A DNA stretch of 64,000 bases, from the NCBI RefSeq assembly GCF_024399475.1, contig NZ_CP101620.1, forward strand, positions 558,001 to 622,000. Direction: 5' to 3'. The position numbers were made by a program, and so were the translations under genes. Within the stretch, counting starts at the first letter, position 1. Every line of letters begins with the position of its first letter. Positions 1-8,640 of this stretch are shown piece after piece. Source of the stretch: Allocoprobacillus halotolerans. Lineage in GTDB: Bacteria > Bacillota_I > Bacilli_A > Erysipelotrichales > Coprobacillaceae. A model generated the notes under the pieces. It had not been told where the DNA came from. It saw only the letters and a list, made by a program, of their open reading frames with translations, and searched no databases.

Positions 1-1
1 T

Positions 2-79
2 ACGACTCTAAAAAGGGAATATCAAAATATTCATCAGGCAACGGAGGAATTATTTCAAAATGAAAAGACAAAAATTTAA
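2..79 (+). CDS. 3' end of a gene cut by the window edge
   Basis: An open frame enters from the left edge and ends at the TAA at 77-79, overlapping the start of the next gene by 20 bases. The visible tail (about 25 residues, rich in Glu, Gln and Lys) looks like the end of a helical protein. Genes of the DUF1700/DUF6120 kind commonly follow a PadR-family regulator, so a PadR C-terminus is a reasonable guess from context only. Too little is present to identify it. Confidence 0.4.
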   Translation, partial: TTLKREYQNIHQATEELFQNEKTKI

Positions 80-476
80 GAAAAAAGCAGCACAAATATT
101 TTATCGTCAGCTCTATACCACTTTCCCACTCCATAATACTCAAGAGAAAAAGTTTTTAGATTTTTTCAAAAAAAGGCTTATGGAGTATGAAATACAGTAT
201 CCAGAAGCAACATATCAAGATTATATCTATCACTTTGGACTCCCTGAAGATATTATTACACTTTTTTATCAGCACCATGATCATCATTACGTGATTTCTC
301 ATATGAGATCAAGAAAAATAATAAAATATACAGCTTGTATCATCATTCCTCTTGTGGTGGTTTGTTTAATCTATTTTTTGTACACAACTTATCAAAACTA
401 TCAAAATTATATGGAATTTCCTTATTATGAAGAAGAAATTATTTATGATTATGGCACTATCACCATGCATGAATAA
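60..476 (+). CDS. Small membrane protein, DUF6120-like
   Basis: A 138-residue protein with a basic N-terminus, a soluble first part of about 85 residues that resembles the fold region of DUF1700/DUF6120 proteins, one membrane segment at about residues 88-108, and a short acidic, tyrosine-rich tail outside the membrane. A GGAGG at 43-47 precedes ATG 60 with normal spacing. It overlaps the end of the upstream gene, so the two are probably co-transcribed. Such proteins often sit beside PadR regulators and are thought to act with them in envelope stress or sensing. No catalytic motif is visible. Family assignment is by overall look, not by a search. Confidence 0.55.
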   Translation: MKRQKFKKKAAQIFYRQLYTTFPLHNTQEKKFLDFFKKRLMEYEIQYPEATYQDYIYHFGLPEDIITLFYQHHDHHYVISHMRSRKIIKYTACIIIPLVVVCLIYFLYTTYQNYQNYMEFPYYEEEIIYDYGTITMHE

Positions 477-801
477 AAGACTATAGCTCAATTGATATCA
501 CAAATAAGTCCATTCATTAATACATCATCATATGGGTTACTATTGATAAATATTGATTCTAAAACCTAAGAAATTTTAAAAACTGATACAAATGAATTAA
601 GATATTATGGCTATACAAAAGGTGGGTATCCTAGAATGGAGAATCCACCTTTCATATTTATTCAAATGTCTGAGATATTAATGTTCATAAGATAATCAAA
701 AATACAAGATTAACTGATATTCTATATTCATTATTTTTACAAATTTTAATAAATAACAAAATATTGAATTTGAAAATCCTTCTACAACTTTTAATATGGT
801 A
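477..801. other. Intergenic stretch with hairpin and a decayed-looking frame
   Basis: No complete gene is seen. The frame of the preceding gene stays open after its TAA for about 71 codons (477-692) with only one further internal stop, which is unusual in DNA this AT-rich and may be a decayed extension. A hairpin with 8-bp arms (618-625 and 645-652) could terminate the upstream transcript, although the following T-run is weak. Confidence 0.35.
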
Positions 802-1698
802 TTACTCAAGTATCATATAAACATCTGTTTCACTATGTATATCTGCTATATGTAATGCAAGATTGTTTAACTCTTCTTCATTACTTAATTCAATTCTCAA
901 TGTTAATTCAGGTGTGAGTGTTCCTAGTACTTTTTTAAGTTGAGTAATAACAATTCTCAACATACCTTTTTTCATACCACGTTCTTCTCCTATTCGTATA
1001 CCTGAATCTTCAATGTCTTTCCAAAATGACCACATTGCCACGGTTCCTTCTTCTCCTTTCACTCGTTCTAAAATATCAAATCTTTCCGTAAGTATCGCTA
1101 TCACCCTTGCGGCTGTCTTTGAGACTTCCATCCCTTTGAAATCTTCTTTCTCTTTTCTCCATATCTGATTAACTGTTTTGACGATATTGCGATTATCCTC
1201 ATTTTTGAGTAGGTGATAGTCCAAATCCTTGATGTCTACAATCTTCATCTTCCAGTCATTTGGCATCCCCTTCAAGCTTTCAGGAATATCCATTCTTTCT
1301 ACCAGTGACGTGGCTGCTATCCATCTTCCTTCGCCATGAAACAATACGAGGCTGACAACTGGCATGATCTTGTAGCTCTTGTACTCCTTATCTTGCATGT
1401 TATAGGTTAATGCATCATAGAGAAGTGTTCTTGACACCATTGTAAAATCAACCTGGTCCTGTGCTTCCAATGCCAAGATAGCCTGTGAATCCTTTCCTTT
1501 CCACAACATGATGACATCACGTCTTCTTTCCCTGGAAATATAATTGCCTACAAAGATTTCACTTGTATCCATTCTTTGAAGTTCATCAGGCTTAATGACA
1601 TTCTGACCGCCATAGAGAATAGCGTTCATCATATCAGCAAAGTGTTCAGGATTTCTGAAGAAATCTCTGATGACATCATCAACTTTCAAATCTTTCAT
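802..1698 (-). CDS. Rpn family recombination-promoting nuclease / PD-(D/E)XK transposase-like protein
   Basis: The protein is 298 residues from ATG 1698, which has AAGGAGG five bases upstream; an in-frame ATG further up (1740) lacks a site. The PD-(D/E)XK core is visible: Asp61 after an Arg-rich stretch, then a hydrophobic strand ending E78-A-Q80. The opening (RDFFRNPEHFADMMNA) is typical of Rpn/PDDEXK_2 proteins. Known family members (E. coli RpnA-E) are DNA endonucleases that promote RecA-independent recombination; they are often multi-copy and were formerly called transposase_31. No terminal repeats or partner gene are seen here. The C-terminal 60 residues are the charged, variable region usual for the family. 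Confidence 0.85.
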   Translation of the reverse strand: MKDLKVDDVIRDFFRNPEHFADMMNAILYGGQNVIKPDELQRMDTSEIFVGNYISRERRRDVIMLWKGKDSQAILALEAQDQVDFTMVSRTLLYDALTYNMQDKEYKSYKIMPVVSLVLFHGEGRWIAATSLVERMDIPESLKGMPNDWKMKIVDIKDLDYHLLKNEDNRNIVKTVNQIWRKEKEDFKGMEVSKTAARVIAILTERFDILERVKGEEGTVAMWSFWKDIEDSGIRIGEERGMKKGMLRIVITQLKKVLGTLTPELTLRIELSNEEELNNLALHIADIHSETDVYMILE

Positions 1699-1850
1699 AA
1701 TGACCTCCTTGCAATATATTCCAGGAGGGTTCATAGACATTATACAACAATATTTGCTTATTGTAAATATACATCATTTTAATAAGAACCATCCTATTAT
1801 TTATATACGCAATTTTTTTCTATTTTTCTTTTTTATTTCCAACTTTTTAC

Positions 1851-1882
1851 AAAAAAACAGCAATTCTTTTTAATTGCTGTTT
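1851..1882 (-). terminator. Rho-independent terminator of yitT-like gene
   Basis: Arms AAACAGCAATT (855-865 in the 1 kb block) and AATTGCTGTTT (872-882) pair perfectly, and on the minus strand the stem is followed by a T-run. It overlaps the stop codon of the gene at 1881. Confidence 0.8.
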
Positions 1883-2765
1883 AAATACGTTCTTTTAACT
1901 TTTTATCTAAATCAATATTAGGTAAAGTAAATCCTCTACCTTTAACACTATGTATTTCACTTCCAATAATAAATGCGGTCGGATCAATCTCCATAACCAA
2001 ATCATTTATGATAGGATATTCACGGTTATTGACAACACATAAAACTGCATTTTGCTGATCATGAAAGTATCCTGTTGTTACATTGACAAAAGTGCAACCT
2101 CTATCAATTTCATTAAAAATAGCTTCTGCAATTTCTTCATAATGGGCTGAAATAACAAGCACTTGAAGATTTTTTTCACCAAAAATAGTGACCTTATCCA
2201 ATACAATAGCTGTAATAAAGACTGTAATAATTCCATATAAAATACCTTCAAAACTCGTAAAAAATGATTGTCCTAATAAAACAATGACATCAAAAAAATA
2301 GACACAGACACCTAAAGATACATGGAATTTTTTGTTGATAATAATAGGTGGAATATCTGTTCCTCCTGTACTATATCCAATTCTAAAAACAATACCACAA
2401 CCTAGCCCAGTAAATAAACCGGAATAGATGGCTGATAATAACATATCTGAAGTGAGATGTTGTAATTGTGGAATAGATTCAAACATGGCTAAAAAGAATG
2501 GAAAAATGATAGAACTGAGAATGGTTCCAGCTGCAAATTTCTTTCCTAAAACCACAAATCCCAATAACAACATCAACATATTAATAATAAAAACAACAGT
2601 TGCATAATTCACAGAAATAAATTCACAAATAATCAAAGCAATTCCTGTTGCTCCAGCAACAATTAAATTGGATGGTACAGCAAACACCGCCACCCCAAAT
2701 GCTAAGACAAGGTTACCTAATAAAACAATTAATGTATCACGGACAAGATGTTTTGCCTGATGCAT
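1881..2765 (-). CDS. YitT family membrane protein with DUF2179 domain
   Basis: A 294-residue protein with about five or six hydrophobic segments in the first 190 residues (the YitT_membrane region), followed by a soluble C-terminal domain of about 90 residues that matches DUF2179 in position and style (VTIFGEKNLQVLVIS..., then a conserved region near residue 240). Members are widespread in Firmicutes; their function is not established, and transport or ligand sensing has been suggested. It starts six bases before the prfB stop, so it is probably transcribed from the secA-prfB unit. The terminator at 1851-1882 ends the transcript. Confidence 0.85.
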   Translation of the reverse strand: MHQAKHLVRDTLIVLLGNLVLAFGVAVFAVPSNLIVAGATGIALIICEFISVNYATVVFIINMLMLLLGFVVLGKKFAAGTILSSIIFPFFLAMFESIPQLQHLTSDMLLSAIYSGLFTGLGCGIVFRIGYSTGGTDIPPIIINKKFHVSLGVCVYFFDVIVLLGQSFFTSFEGILYGIITVFITAIVLDKVTIFGEKNLQVLVISAHYEEIAEAIFNEIDRGCTFVNVTTGYFHDQQNAVLCVVNNREYPIINDLVMEIDPTAFIIGSEIHSVKGRGFTLPNIDLDKKLKERI

Positions 2766-2771
2766 TCATCA

Positions 2772-3875
2772 TCACTCCTTTACCTGTGATTTCAAATAAG
2801 CATATATACAATCATCCAAATCCCCATCTAAAATAGCTTTTGGATTATTAGATTCATATTGACTACGATTATCCTTTACCATTGAATAAGGATGTAAAAC
2901 ATACGAACGAATTTGGCTACCCCATTCTATCGCTTTTTGTTCACCTTTAATCTCATTTAGCTGTGATGCCTGCTTTTCCAACATCAATTGATAGAGTTTT
3001 GATTTCAACATAATCATCGCCTGTTCACGGTTTTGAATTTGTGAACGTTGTGATTGACATGTTACTACAATATGTGTAGGAAGATGGGTAATACGAATCG
3101 CTGAATCGGTTTTATTGATATGTTGTCCCCCAGCTCCTGAAGCACGATAAGTATCAATACGAATATCATGTGGATCAATTTCAATTTCAATATCATTATC
3201 AAATTCTGGCATTACATCAACAGAAGCAAATGATGTATGGCGACGTTTAGAAGAATCAAACGGTGAAATACGTACTAAACGATGAACACCTTTCTCTGCT
3301 TTTAAATGTCCATAAGCATTATATCCAACAATACGCAAACTTACTGACTTCAATCCAGCTTCTTCACCATCTAAGTAATCTAAAACTTCAATTTTCCAGC
3401 CTTTTTTATCTGCATATCTTTGATACATACGCATTAACATCGCTGCCCAATCCTGTGATTCTGTTCCACCAGCTCCTGGATGGATTTCCAACAAGGCATT
3501 GTGATGATCATATTCTCCTGAAAATAAGAGTGTTTTTTCAAAATCATCCATATTCTTTTCAAAAGTGACATAATCTTCGTCTAATACGATTTTAAATTCA
3601 TCATCATCACTTTCTTTAACATACTGATAAGTTTCTTCTAATTCAGTTAAAGTCGTTATTAAATGTTCATAAGTATCGACTTTCTTTTTCATTTCATTTA
3701 ATTGATCATATATTTTTCTTGCATGTTCTTGATTATTCCAAAAGTTTTCATCCATTGTTTGAACAGTCAAACCTTCAATTTCTCTTTTCAAACCTTCGAT
3801 ATCAACAGAAATAAAGAGTTCATTGAGTAAAGAACGGGCTTTTTCAAGCCCATCCTTTATTTCATATAATTCCAT
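2772..3875 (-). CDS. prfB: Peptide chain release factor 2
   Basis: A 367-residue class I release factor. The GGQ motif that enters the peptidyl-transferase centre is at residues 249-251 (SGAGGQH). The stop-codon-reading tripeptide is SPF at 204-206, which identifies RF2 (UGA/UAA) rather than RF1. The coiled N-terminal domain occupies about residues 1-115. The start ATG overlaps the secA stop by one base (TAATG), so translation is probably coupled. Unlike many bacterial prfB genes, the frame is continuous through codons 15-35, with no internal UGA, so the usual autoregulatory +1 frameshift is absent. Confidence 0.97.
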   Translation of the reverse strand: MELYEIKDGLEKARSLLNELFISVDIEGLKREIEGLTVQTMDENFWNNQEHARKIYDQLNEMKKKVDTYEHLITTLTELEETYQYVKESDDDEFKIVLDEDYVTFEKNMDDFEKTLLFSGEYDHHNALLEIHPGAGGTESQDWAAMLMRMYQRYADKKGWKIEVLDYLDGEEAGLKSVSLRIVGYNAYGHLKAEKGVHRLVRISPFDSSKRRHTSFASVDVMPEFDNDIEIEIDPHDIRIDTYRASGAGGQHINKTDSAIRITHLPTHIVVTCQSQRSQIQNREQAMIMLKSKLYQLMLEKQASQLNEIKGEQKAIEWGSQIRSYVLHPYSMVKDNRSQYESNNPKAILDGDLDDCIYAYLKSQVKE

Positions 3876-6523
3876 TAATCCGCTTTAAACTCCAATTCAA
3901 TTTGTACAGCAGGAATTTGTTTTTCTTGTTCACTACCAGGAGCAATACCCATATGAACAATATTTCTAGTAATATCTTGAGAAATTGATTTCGTCATTTC
4001 TTCAAACATATAGAAGGCTTCTTCTGTATATTCTTGTAATGGATCTCTTTGTGCATAAGCACGTAAATAGATACCATTTCTTAATTTCTGCATCGCATCA
4101 ATATGATTAATCCATGTATGATCAATAACACCTAATAAAATTCTTCTTTCATAATCAAGTTTAATTTCAGCTGGCAAATCTTTATTAAATCTATTTTGAT
4201 ATTGTAAGTAAACAATTTCAGATAAACTATTAGATAATTTCTTAGCATCATGAACCACAACATCTTTATTTTTGGCTGATAAAGAAGCTAATAGCATATA
4301 ATTTTTAGAAATATAATTCAATACTCCATCTACATCAACATTATTGGCTTTTCCATCATGTTTTGTAAATTGACGAACAGTATTTTCTACAGCCTGTTCA
4401 AACATTCCTTTAACAATGGAACTTAAATCAGTCTGTGACATAATATCATCACGTTCTTTATACATGATTTCACGTTGTTGACGCATCACATCATCATATT
4501 GCAATAACTGTTTACGAATATCAAAGTTTTGCCCTTCAACACGTTTTTGAGCATTTTCAATAGATTTTGTAACCATCTTACTTTCAATGGCTTCATCTTC
4601 TAAGAAAGATCCCATTCTATCTTTCATCTTTTCATTAGCAAATCTTTGCATCAATTCATCTTCAAAAGATACAAAGAACAATGAACATCCAGGATCTCCT
4701 TGACGTCCAGAACGTCCTCTTAACTGATTATCAATACGTCTTGACTCATGTCTTTCACTACCAATAACCATCAATCCACCAATTTCTGGTACACCTTCAC
4801 CTAATTTAATGTCGGTTCCACGTCCAGCCATGTTTGTCGCAATCGTGACAGCACCCATAACCCCTGCTTTTTCAATAATTAAAGCTTCTTTTGCATGGTT
4901 TTTCGCATTCAAGACATTATGTCTAATGCCACGTTTATTTAACATCTTACTTAAAAGTTCAGAAGTTTCAACAGAAACTGTTCCTAATAAAATAGGTTGT
5001 CCATAGCTATGTCTTTTTTCTACTTCATCACAAATTGCTTTATATTTTGCAGATTGTTTGGCAAAAACCAAATCTGGTTTATCATCACGAATAACAGGTC
5101 TATTCGTTGGAATTTCTATAACTCGCATGTTGTAAATCGTTCTAAATTCTTCTTCTTCAGTTTTAGCCGTTCCTGTCATCCCAGCTAATTTATTAAACAA
5201 ACGGAAGAAATTCTGATAAGTAATAGTTGCTAGAGTGACAGTTTCTTCTTTAATAGGTACGCCCTCTTTAGCTTCCAAAGCTTGATGTAAACCATCACTA
5301 TAAGCACGTCCTGGCATAACACGCCCTGTAAACTGATCAATAATCATAATACTGGCATTTCTAATATCATGACTCCCATCTTCTGTCGCAATCATATATT
5401 CAACATTTAGGCTCATTGTATAGTTTGCTTTTAATGCTTGATTAATGTGATGCACTAAAGCTGTATGTTCAGGATCATATAAGTTTTGAATTCTAAATGC
5501 TTTTTCAGCTTTACTGATACCATCTGCTGTCAAATTCACTGTTTTACTTTCAATATCCACTTCATAATCTTTTTCTTCACGCAAAGATTTGACAAATTTA
5601 TCTGCCTGCACATATAAAGCCGCAGTATTTTTCTTACCACCAGAAATAATTAATGGTGTTCTTGATTCATCAATTAAAATTGAGTCAACTTCATCTACTA
5701 AAGCATAATTCAATGGTCTTAAAACCTTATCTTCCATTCTTGTGACCATATTATCTCTTAGATAGTCAAATCCAAGTTCAGCATTTGTTGTATACGTAAT
5801 ATCACAAGCATGTTGTGTACGTTTTTGATCTTTTGTTAATTCACGTTTATTTAAACCAACTGTTAAGCCTAAAAACTCATATACTTTTCCATTGTCTGTT
5901 TTATCACGTTCTGCCAAGTAATCATTAACAGTAACAACATGAACACCTTGTCCTGTTAAGGCATTTAAATAAACTGGAAAAATAGATGTTAAAGTTTTCC
6001 CTTCACCTGTTTTCATTTCTGCAATATCACCATTGTGTAATGAAATCGCACCCATTAATTGCACTTTAAAAGCCTTTAAACCTAAACGTCTATAAGCTGC
6101 TTCACGGACAGTTGCAAAAGCCTCATTTAATAAATCATCTAAAGTTTCACCATTTTGTAAACGTTCTTTAAAGATTTCTGTTTGATGGGCTAATTCTTCA
6201 TCACTCATTGCTTGATATTGAGGCTCTAAATCCATAATTTGTAAAGCCTGTTTTTCAAGTTTCTTTAATATTTTATTATCTTGTGAAAAAGCCTTTTTAA
6301 TAGAACCAAATAAACCTTTCTTTTCTTTTTGTGGTGTTGTATTAAATTCAATTGGCTGATTTGATTTTTTAACCACATCATCAAATGTTTCTACAACAAC
6401 ATCTTCACCTAAATCATCATTTAAATCCACAATTTCAGCATTAGGATTTAAACCAAGTTCTTCTAATTCTTTGGCTTCTTTCTTTTTAATTTGTTTTCTA
6501 ATTTCTTGTTTTTTACTTGCCAT
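3875..6523 (-). CDS. secA: Preprotein translocase ATPase SecA
   Basis: The motor that drives secretory proteins through SecYEG. From ATG 6523 (AAAGGAGA upstream) it has 882 residues; an ATG six codons earlier sits on top of that site and is unlikely. Walker A GEGKT is at residues 173-177, followed by the DEVDSILIDE Walker B region, TGTAKTEEEEF, TNMAGRGTDI and the QLRGRSGRQGDPG helicase motif. Two oddities: about 68 extra charged residues precede the canonical SecA start (near LFGSIKKAF), and the protein ends without the cysteine-rich zinc-binding tail. prfB follows with a one-base overlap, the conserved Firmicutes arrangement. Confidence 0.98.
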   Translation of the reverse strand: MASKKQEIRKQIKKKEAKELEELGLNPNAEIVDLNDDLGEDVVVETFDDVVKKSNQPIEFNTTPQKEKKGLFGSIKKAFSQDNKILKKLEKQALQIMDLEPQYQAMSDEELAHQTEIFKERLQNGETLDDLLNEAFATVREAAYRRLGLKAFKVQLMGAISLHNGDIAEMKTGEGKTLTSIFPVYLNALTGQGVHVVTVNDYLAERDKTDNGKVYEFLGLTVGLNKRELTKDQKRTQHACDITYTTNAELGFDYLRDNMVTRMEDKVLRPLNYALVDEVDSILIDESRTPLIISGGKKNTAALYVQADKFVKSLREEKDYEVDIESKTVNLTADGISKAEKAFRIQNLYDPEHTALVHHINQALKANYTMSLNVEYMIATEDGSHDIRNASIMIIDQFTGRVMPGRAYSDGLHQALEAKEGVPIKEETVTLATITYQNFFRLFNKLAGMTGTAKTEEEEFRTIYNMRVIEIPTNRPVIRDDKPDLVFAKQSAKYKAICDEVEKRHSYGQPILLGTVSVETSELLSKMLNKRGIRHNVLNAKNHAKEALIIEKAGVMGAVTIATNMAGRGTDIKLGEGVPEIGGLMVIGSERHESRRIDNQLRGRSGRQGDPGCSLFFVSFEDELMQRFANEKMKDRMGSFLEDEAIESKMVTKSIENAQKRVEGQNFDIRKQLLQYDDVMRQQREIMYKERDDIMSQTDLSSIVKGMFEQAVENTVRQFTKHDGKANNVDVDGVLNYISKNYMLLASLSAKNKDVVVHDAKKLSNSLSEIVYLQYQNRFNKDLPAEIKLDYERRILLGVIDHTWINHIDAMQKLRNGIYLRAYAQRDPLQEYTEEAFYMFEEMTKSISQDITRNIVHMGIAPGSEQEKQIPAVQIELEFKAD

Positions 6524-6620
6524 GAATAAATCTCCTTTCATGCATACTGAAACATTTCACATTATAGCATATAATCCACAGAAAACAAAGTAAATATCAC
6601 GTAAATTTATTCCCTCATAC

Positions 6621-6646
6621 AAAAAGGATATGCCTCAACATATCCT
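6621..6646 (-). terminator. Terminator of the cold-shock gene
   Basis: Arms AGGATATG (6625-6632) and CATATCCT (6639-6646) with a six-base loop; on the minus strand the stem is followed by five T residues (6625-6621). Confidence 0.85.
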
Positions 6647-6654
6647 CTTGCCAA

Positions 6655-6852
6655 CTAAATTTTTACAACATGCCTAGCTTGTAAACCACGTTCTGTTGAA
6701 TAGAGTTCAAACTCTACCAATTCACCTTCATTTAAAGATTTATATCCATCTTGTATAATTTGACTATAATGAACAAAAACATCTTTTCCTTCACCACGAT
6801 CAATGAATCCAAATCCTTTTTCAGCATTAAACCATTTTACTTTACCTTGCAT
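6655..6852 (-). CDS. Cold-shock protein, CspA family
   Basis: A 65-residue single cold-shock domain that binds single-stranded RNA/DNA and melts RNA structure. RNP1 (KGFGFI) and RNP2 (VFVHY) are both present. The start is ATG 6852, with AAAGGAG eight bases upstream; the in-frame GTG at 6858 is too close to that site. It has its own terminator and is separated from secA by about 110 bases, so it is probably monocistronic. The long structured 5' leader typical of cold-induced csp mRNAs is not evident in the roughly 100 bases upstream. Confidence 0.95.
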   Translation of the reverse strand: MQGKVKWFNAEKGFGFIDRGEGKDVFVHYSQIIQDGYKSLNEGELVEFELYSTERGLQARHVVKI

Positions 6853-6973
6853 AATCACAACTCCTTTACTTCATGGTTGTGTCTATTATAGATGATTGAT
6901 TTTAAAAAAGGACTCATATTATGTCGAGAGAATTGATTTTCTTTACACTATTTCCTTGGAAATATATCTTTTT

Positions 6974-7591
6974 TTAGCGAATAAAGTTTGTATGCACACC
7001 TTCTTCACGTTCTGGCATTCCAAATTGTTGTTTTCCAAGCTGAATACTTTTCATCAAGAATGCCATATTATGTCCTAATGTACGCATAATTTGCAATCCT
7101 TCTAAGTCTCGTTGCACTTCTTCAGGGGTATTGCCATGCACCATATTCCAATATTGACTTGAAACAATTGGCATTTGAGAAATTGTAAAATATTTATTCA
7201 GTTCATCAAATGTTGCGGTTGTTCCAGCACGTCTAGCACTTACGACACTCGCTCCAACTTTCATTGTCTTATCAAATGAACTACCGTAAAACAAACGATC
7301 CAAAAAAGCAATCAATGTTCCATTTGCACTGGCATAATAAACCGGTGAACCAATAACCAGTCCATCACTATCTTTCAATTTTTTAGCCACTTCATTCACT
7401 TCATCACTAAAAATACATTCTCCTTTTTCTTTACATTGACGACATCCAATACATCCACGTATATCTCTTTGTCCAATAGTGATTAATTCTGTTTCAATAC
7501 CTTCTTCATTTAATGTTTTTTCTACTTCATGTAAAGCAGTGTAAGTACATCCCTTCAAATGTGGACTTCCGTTTAATAAAATCACTTTCAT
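6974..7591 (-). CDS. Flavodoxin-fold NAD(P)H-dependent FMN reductase / iron-sulfur flavoprotein family
   Basis: A 205-residue flavodoxin-like protein. The N-terminal MKVILLNGSPHLKG loop binds the FMN phosphate, and GSPVYYASANGTL is the second flavin loop. A four-cysteine stretch (CIGCRQCKEKGEC, about residues 47-59) is the compact cluster motif of iron-sulfur flavoproteins, so it may carry a [4Fe-4S] centre as well as FMN. A role as a quinone, azo or nitro reductase is family inference. It is a monocistron flanked on the upstream side by a decayed resistance gene. Confidence 0.85.
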   Translation of the reverse strand: MKVILLNGSPHLKGCTYTALHEVEKTLNEEGIETELITIGQRDIRGCIGCRQCKEKGECIFSDEVNEVAKKLKDSDGLVIGSPVYYASANGTLIAFLDRLFYGSSFDKTMKVGASVVSARRAGTTATFDELNKYFTISQMPIVSSQYWNMVHGNTPEEVQRDLEGLQIMRTLGHNMAFLMKSIQLGKQQFGMPEREEGVHTNFIR

Positions 7592-7607
7592 ATCTTTTAC
7601 TCCTTCT

Positions 7608-8103
7608 TTATAGATTTATATTTAATTCCAAACATTTCCAATCTTCATCTAACACATGATATATTTCTCTACCAACATCTTCAAAAATAGTTCTTATTTT
7701 TTTACCATAAAGACTAATCCCCCTATGATAAGTAATCATTACATGAGCTACCAAATCCATTCATTTTCACAATATAATCACTAAGATTGTTTTTATACCA
7801 CTCTAAATAGGTCACAGAAAAATGTAATACAAAGTAGGATACACAAAAGGCTTACAGACAGACTTCCTAACAATACTTAATTCAATACAAAATCATTTAA
7901 TTTCACAATCATATTGATATATTGTGATTTTTCTTTATCAGACATATCATTATTAATCTCAACAATCAAATCAATATCACTTGTTTTATTGTTAAAACAA
8001 CCCATAATTGCTGAACTACAAAGACATCCCCTACTAGATTATCTCCTAAAATATCTTGACTGCATTTCACGATTTGTTTAGTAATTATCTTCAATGTATT
8101 CAT
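7608..8103 (-). pseudogene. Decayed aminoglycoside-type nucleotidyltransferase
   Basis: Three minus-strand frames together outline an ANT/AadA-like nucleotidyltransferase. From ATG 8103 the N-terminus reads MNTLKIITKQIVK... to LGDNLVG. A frame change then gives SAIMGCFNNKTSDIDLIVE, which is the nucleotidyl-transfer motif (GSxxxG, then DxD), running to a stop at 7877. The C-terminal piece, starting near 7760, contains ITYHRGISLYGKKIRTIFED, typical of the family's C-terminal half, and ends at 7608. Several frame breaks and a missing middle show it cannot make an active enzyme. This is direct translation plus family recognition; the substrate is unknown. Confidence 0.7.
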
Positions 8104-8326
8104 ACTTGTTATTCTTATTTTTACTTTTCTCATCACCTTATCTTACCATTGGAACATCTACGCGAAATTCCAATTGATTCTTTTACAACATTATAACAAA
8201 CCCATTCAATAAAATCACTTTTTATTCTTATGTTATAATTATTTTAGTTCTTTTCAAGAAGAGTACTGGAAAACTATAAAACAACGATGAAAAATATTAT
8301 GAAAAAACAAAAGCTCTAAACAGTCA

Positions 8327-8365
8327 ATAAAAAAGAAGTAACAAGATAATCCGTGTGTTACTTCT
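8327..8365 (-). terminator. Terminator after the 66-residue gene
   Basis: Perfect 10-bp arms AGAAGTAACA (8334-8343) and TGTTACTTCT (8356-8365). On the minus strand the stem runs into a T-run. Confidence 0.8.
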
Positions 8366-8391
8366 ATGATAAAATTCTTCATTGATTATTA

Positions 8392-8592
8392 CTATGACAT
8401 TATTTTAACAATGCGTTTTGCTAGCCATCTCGGCCCTTTATGAGATAAAGGACTATCATCAGAAAAATCAGTTAAACGCAACTTTTTATCAGCAATGCTG
8501 TTGGCTTCTTTTTCTGAAATCTGGCCATTTGAGAACTTCATTAAAGCATAAATAAAATCATTTCTAAGACATTCACTTCTTGTTGTATTCAT
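8392..8592 (-). CDS. Small protein of unknown function in the mobile-element remnant
   Basis: Sixty-six residues, charged, with no membrane segment or signal. AAGGAG lies about ten bases before the ATG. The C-terminal part (HKGPRWLAKRIVKIMS) is basic and could form a nucleic-acid-binding helix. It lies just downstream of the broken mobT gene and is followed by a good terminator. Its position suggests an element accessory gene, like the small open frames next to orf20 in Tn916-like elements, but I do not recognise it. Confidence 0.5.
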   Translation of the reverse strand: MNTTRSECLRNDFIYALMKFSNGQISEKEANSIADKKLRLTDFSDDSPLSHKGPRWLAKRIVKIMS

Positions 8593-8640
8593 CTACGTCC
8601 AACTCCTTTCCATTTTCTATAAGGATAGCTTTTTTCACCT

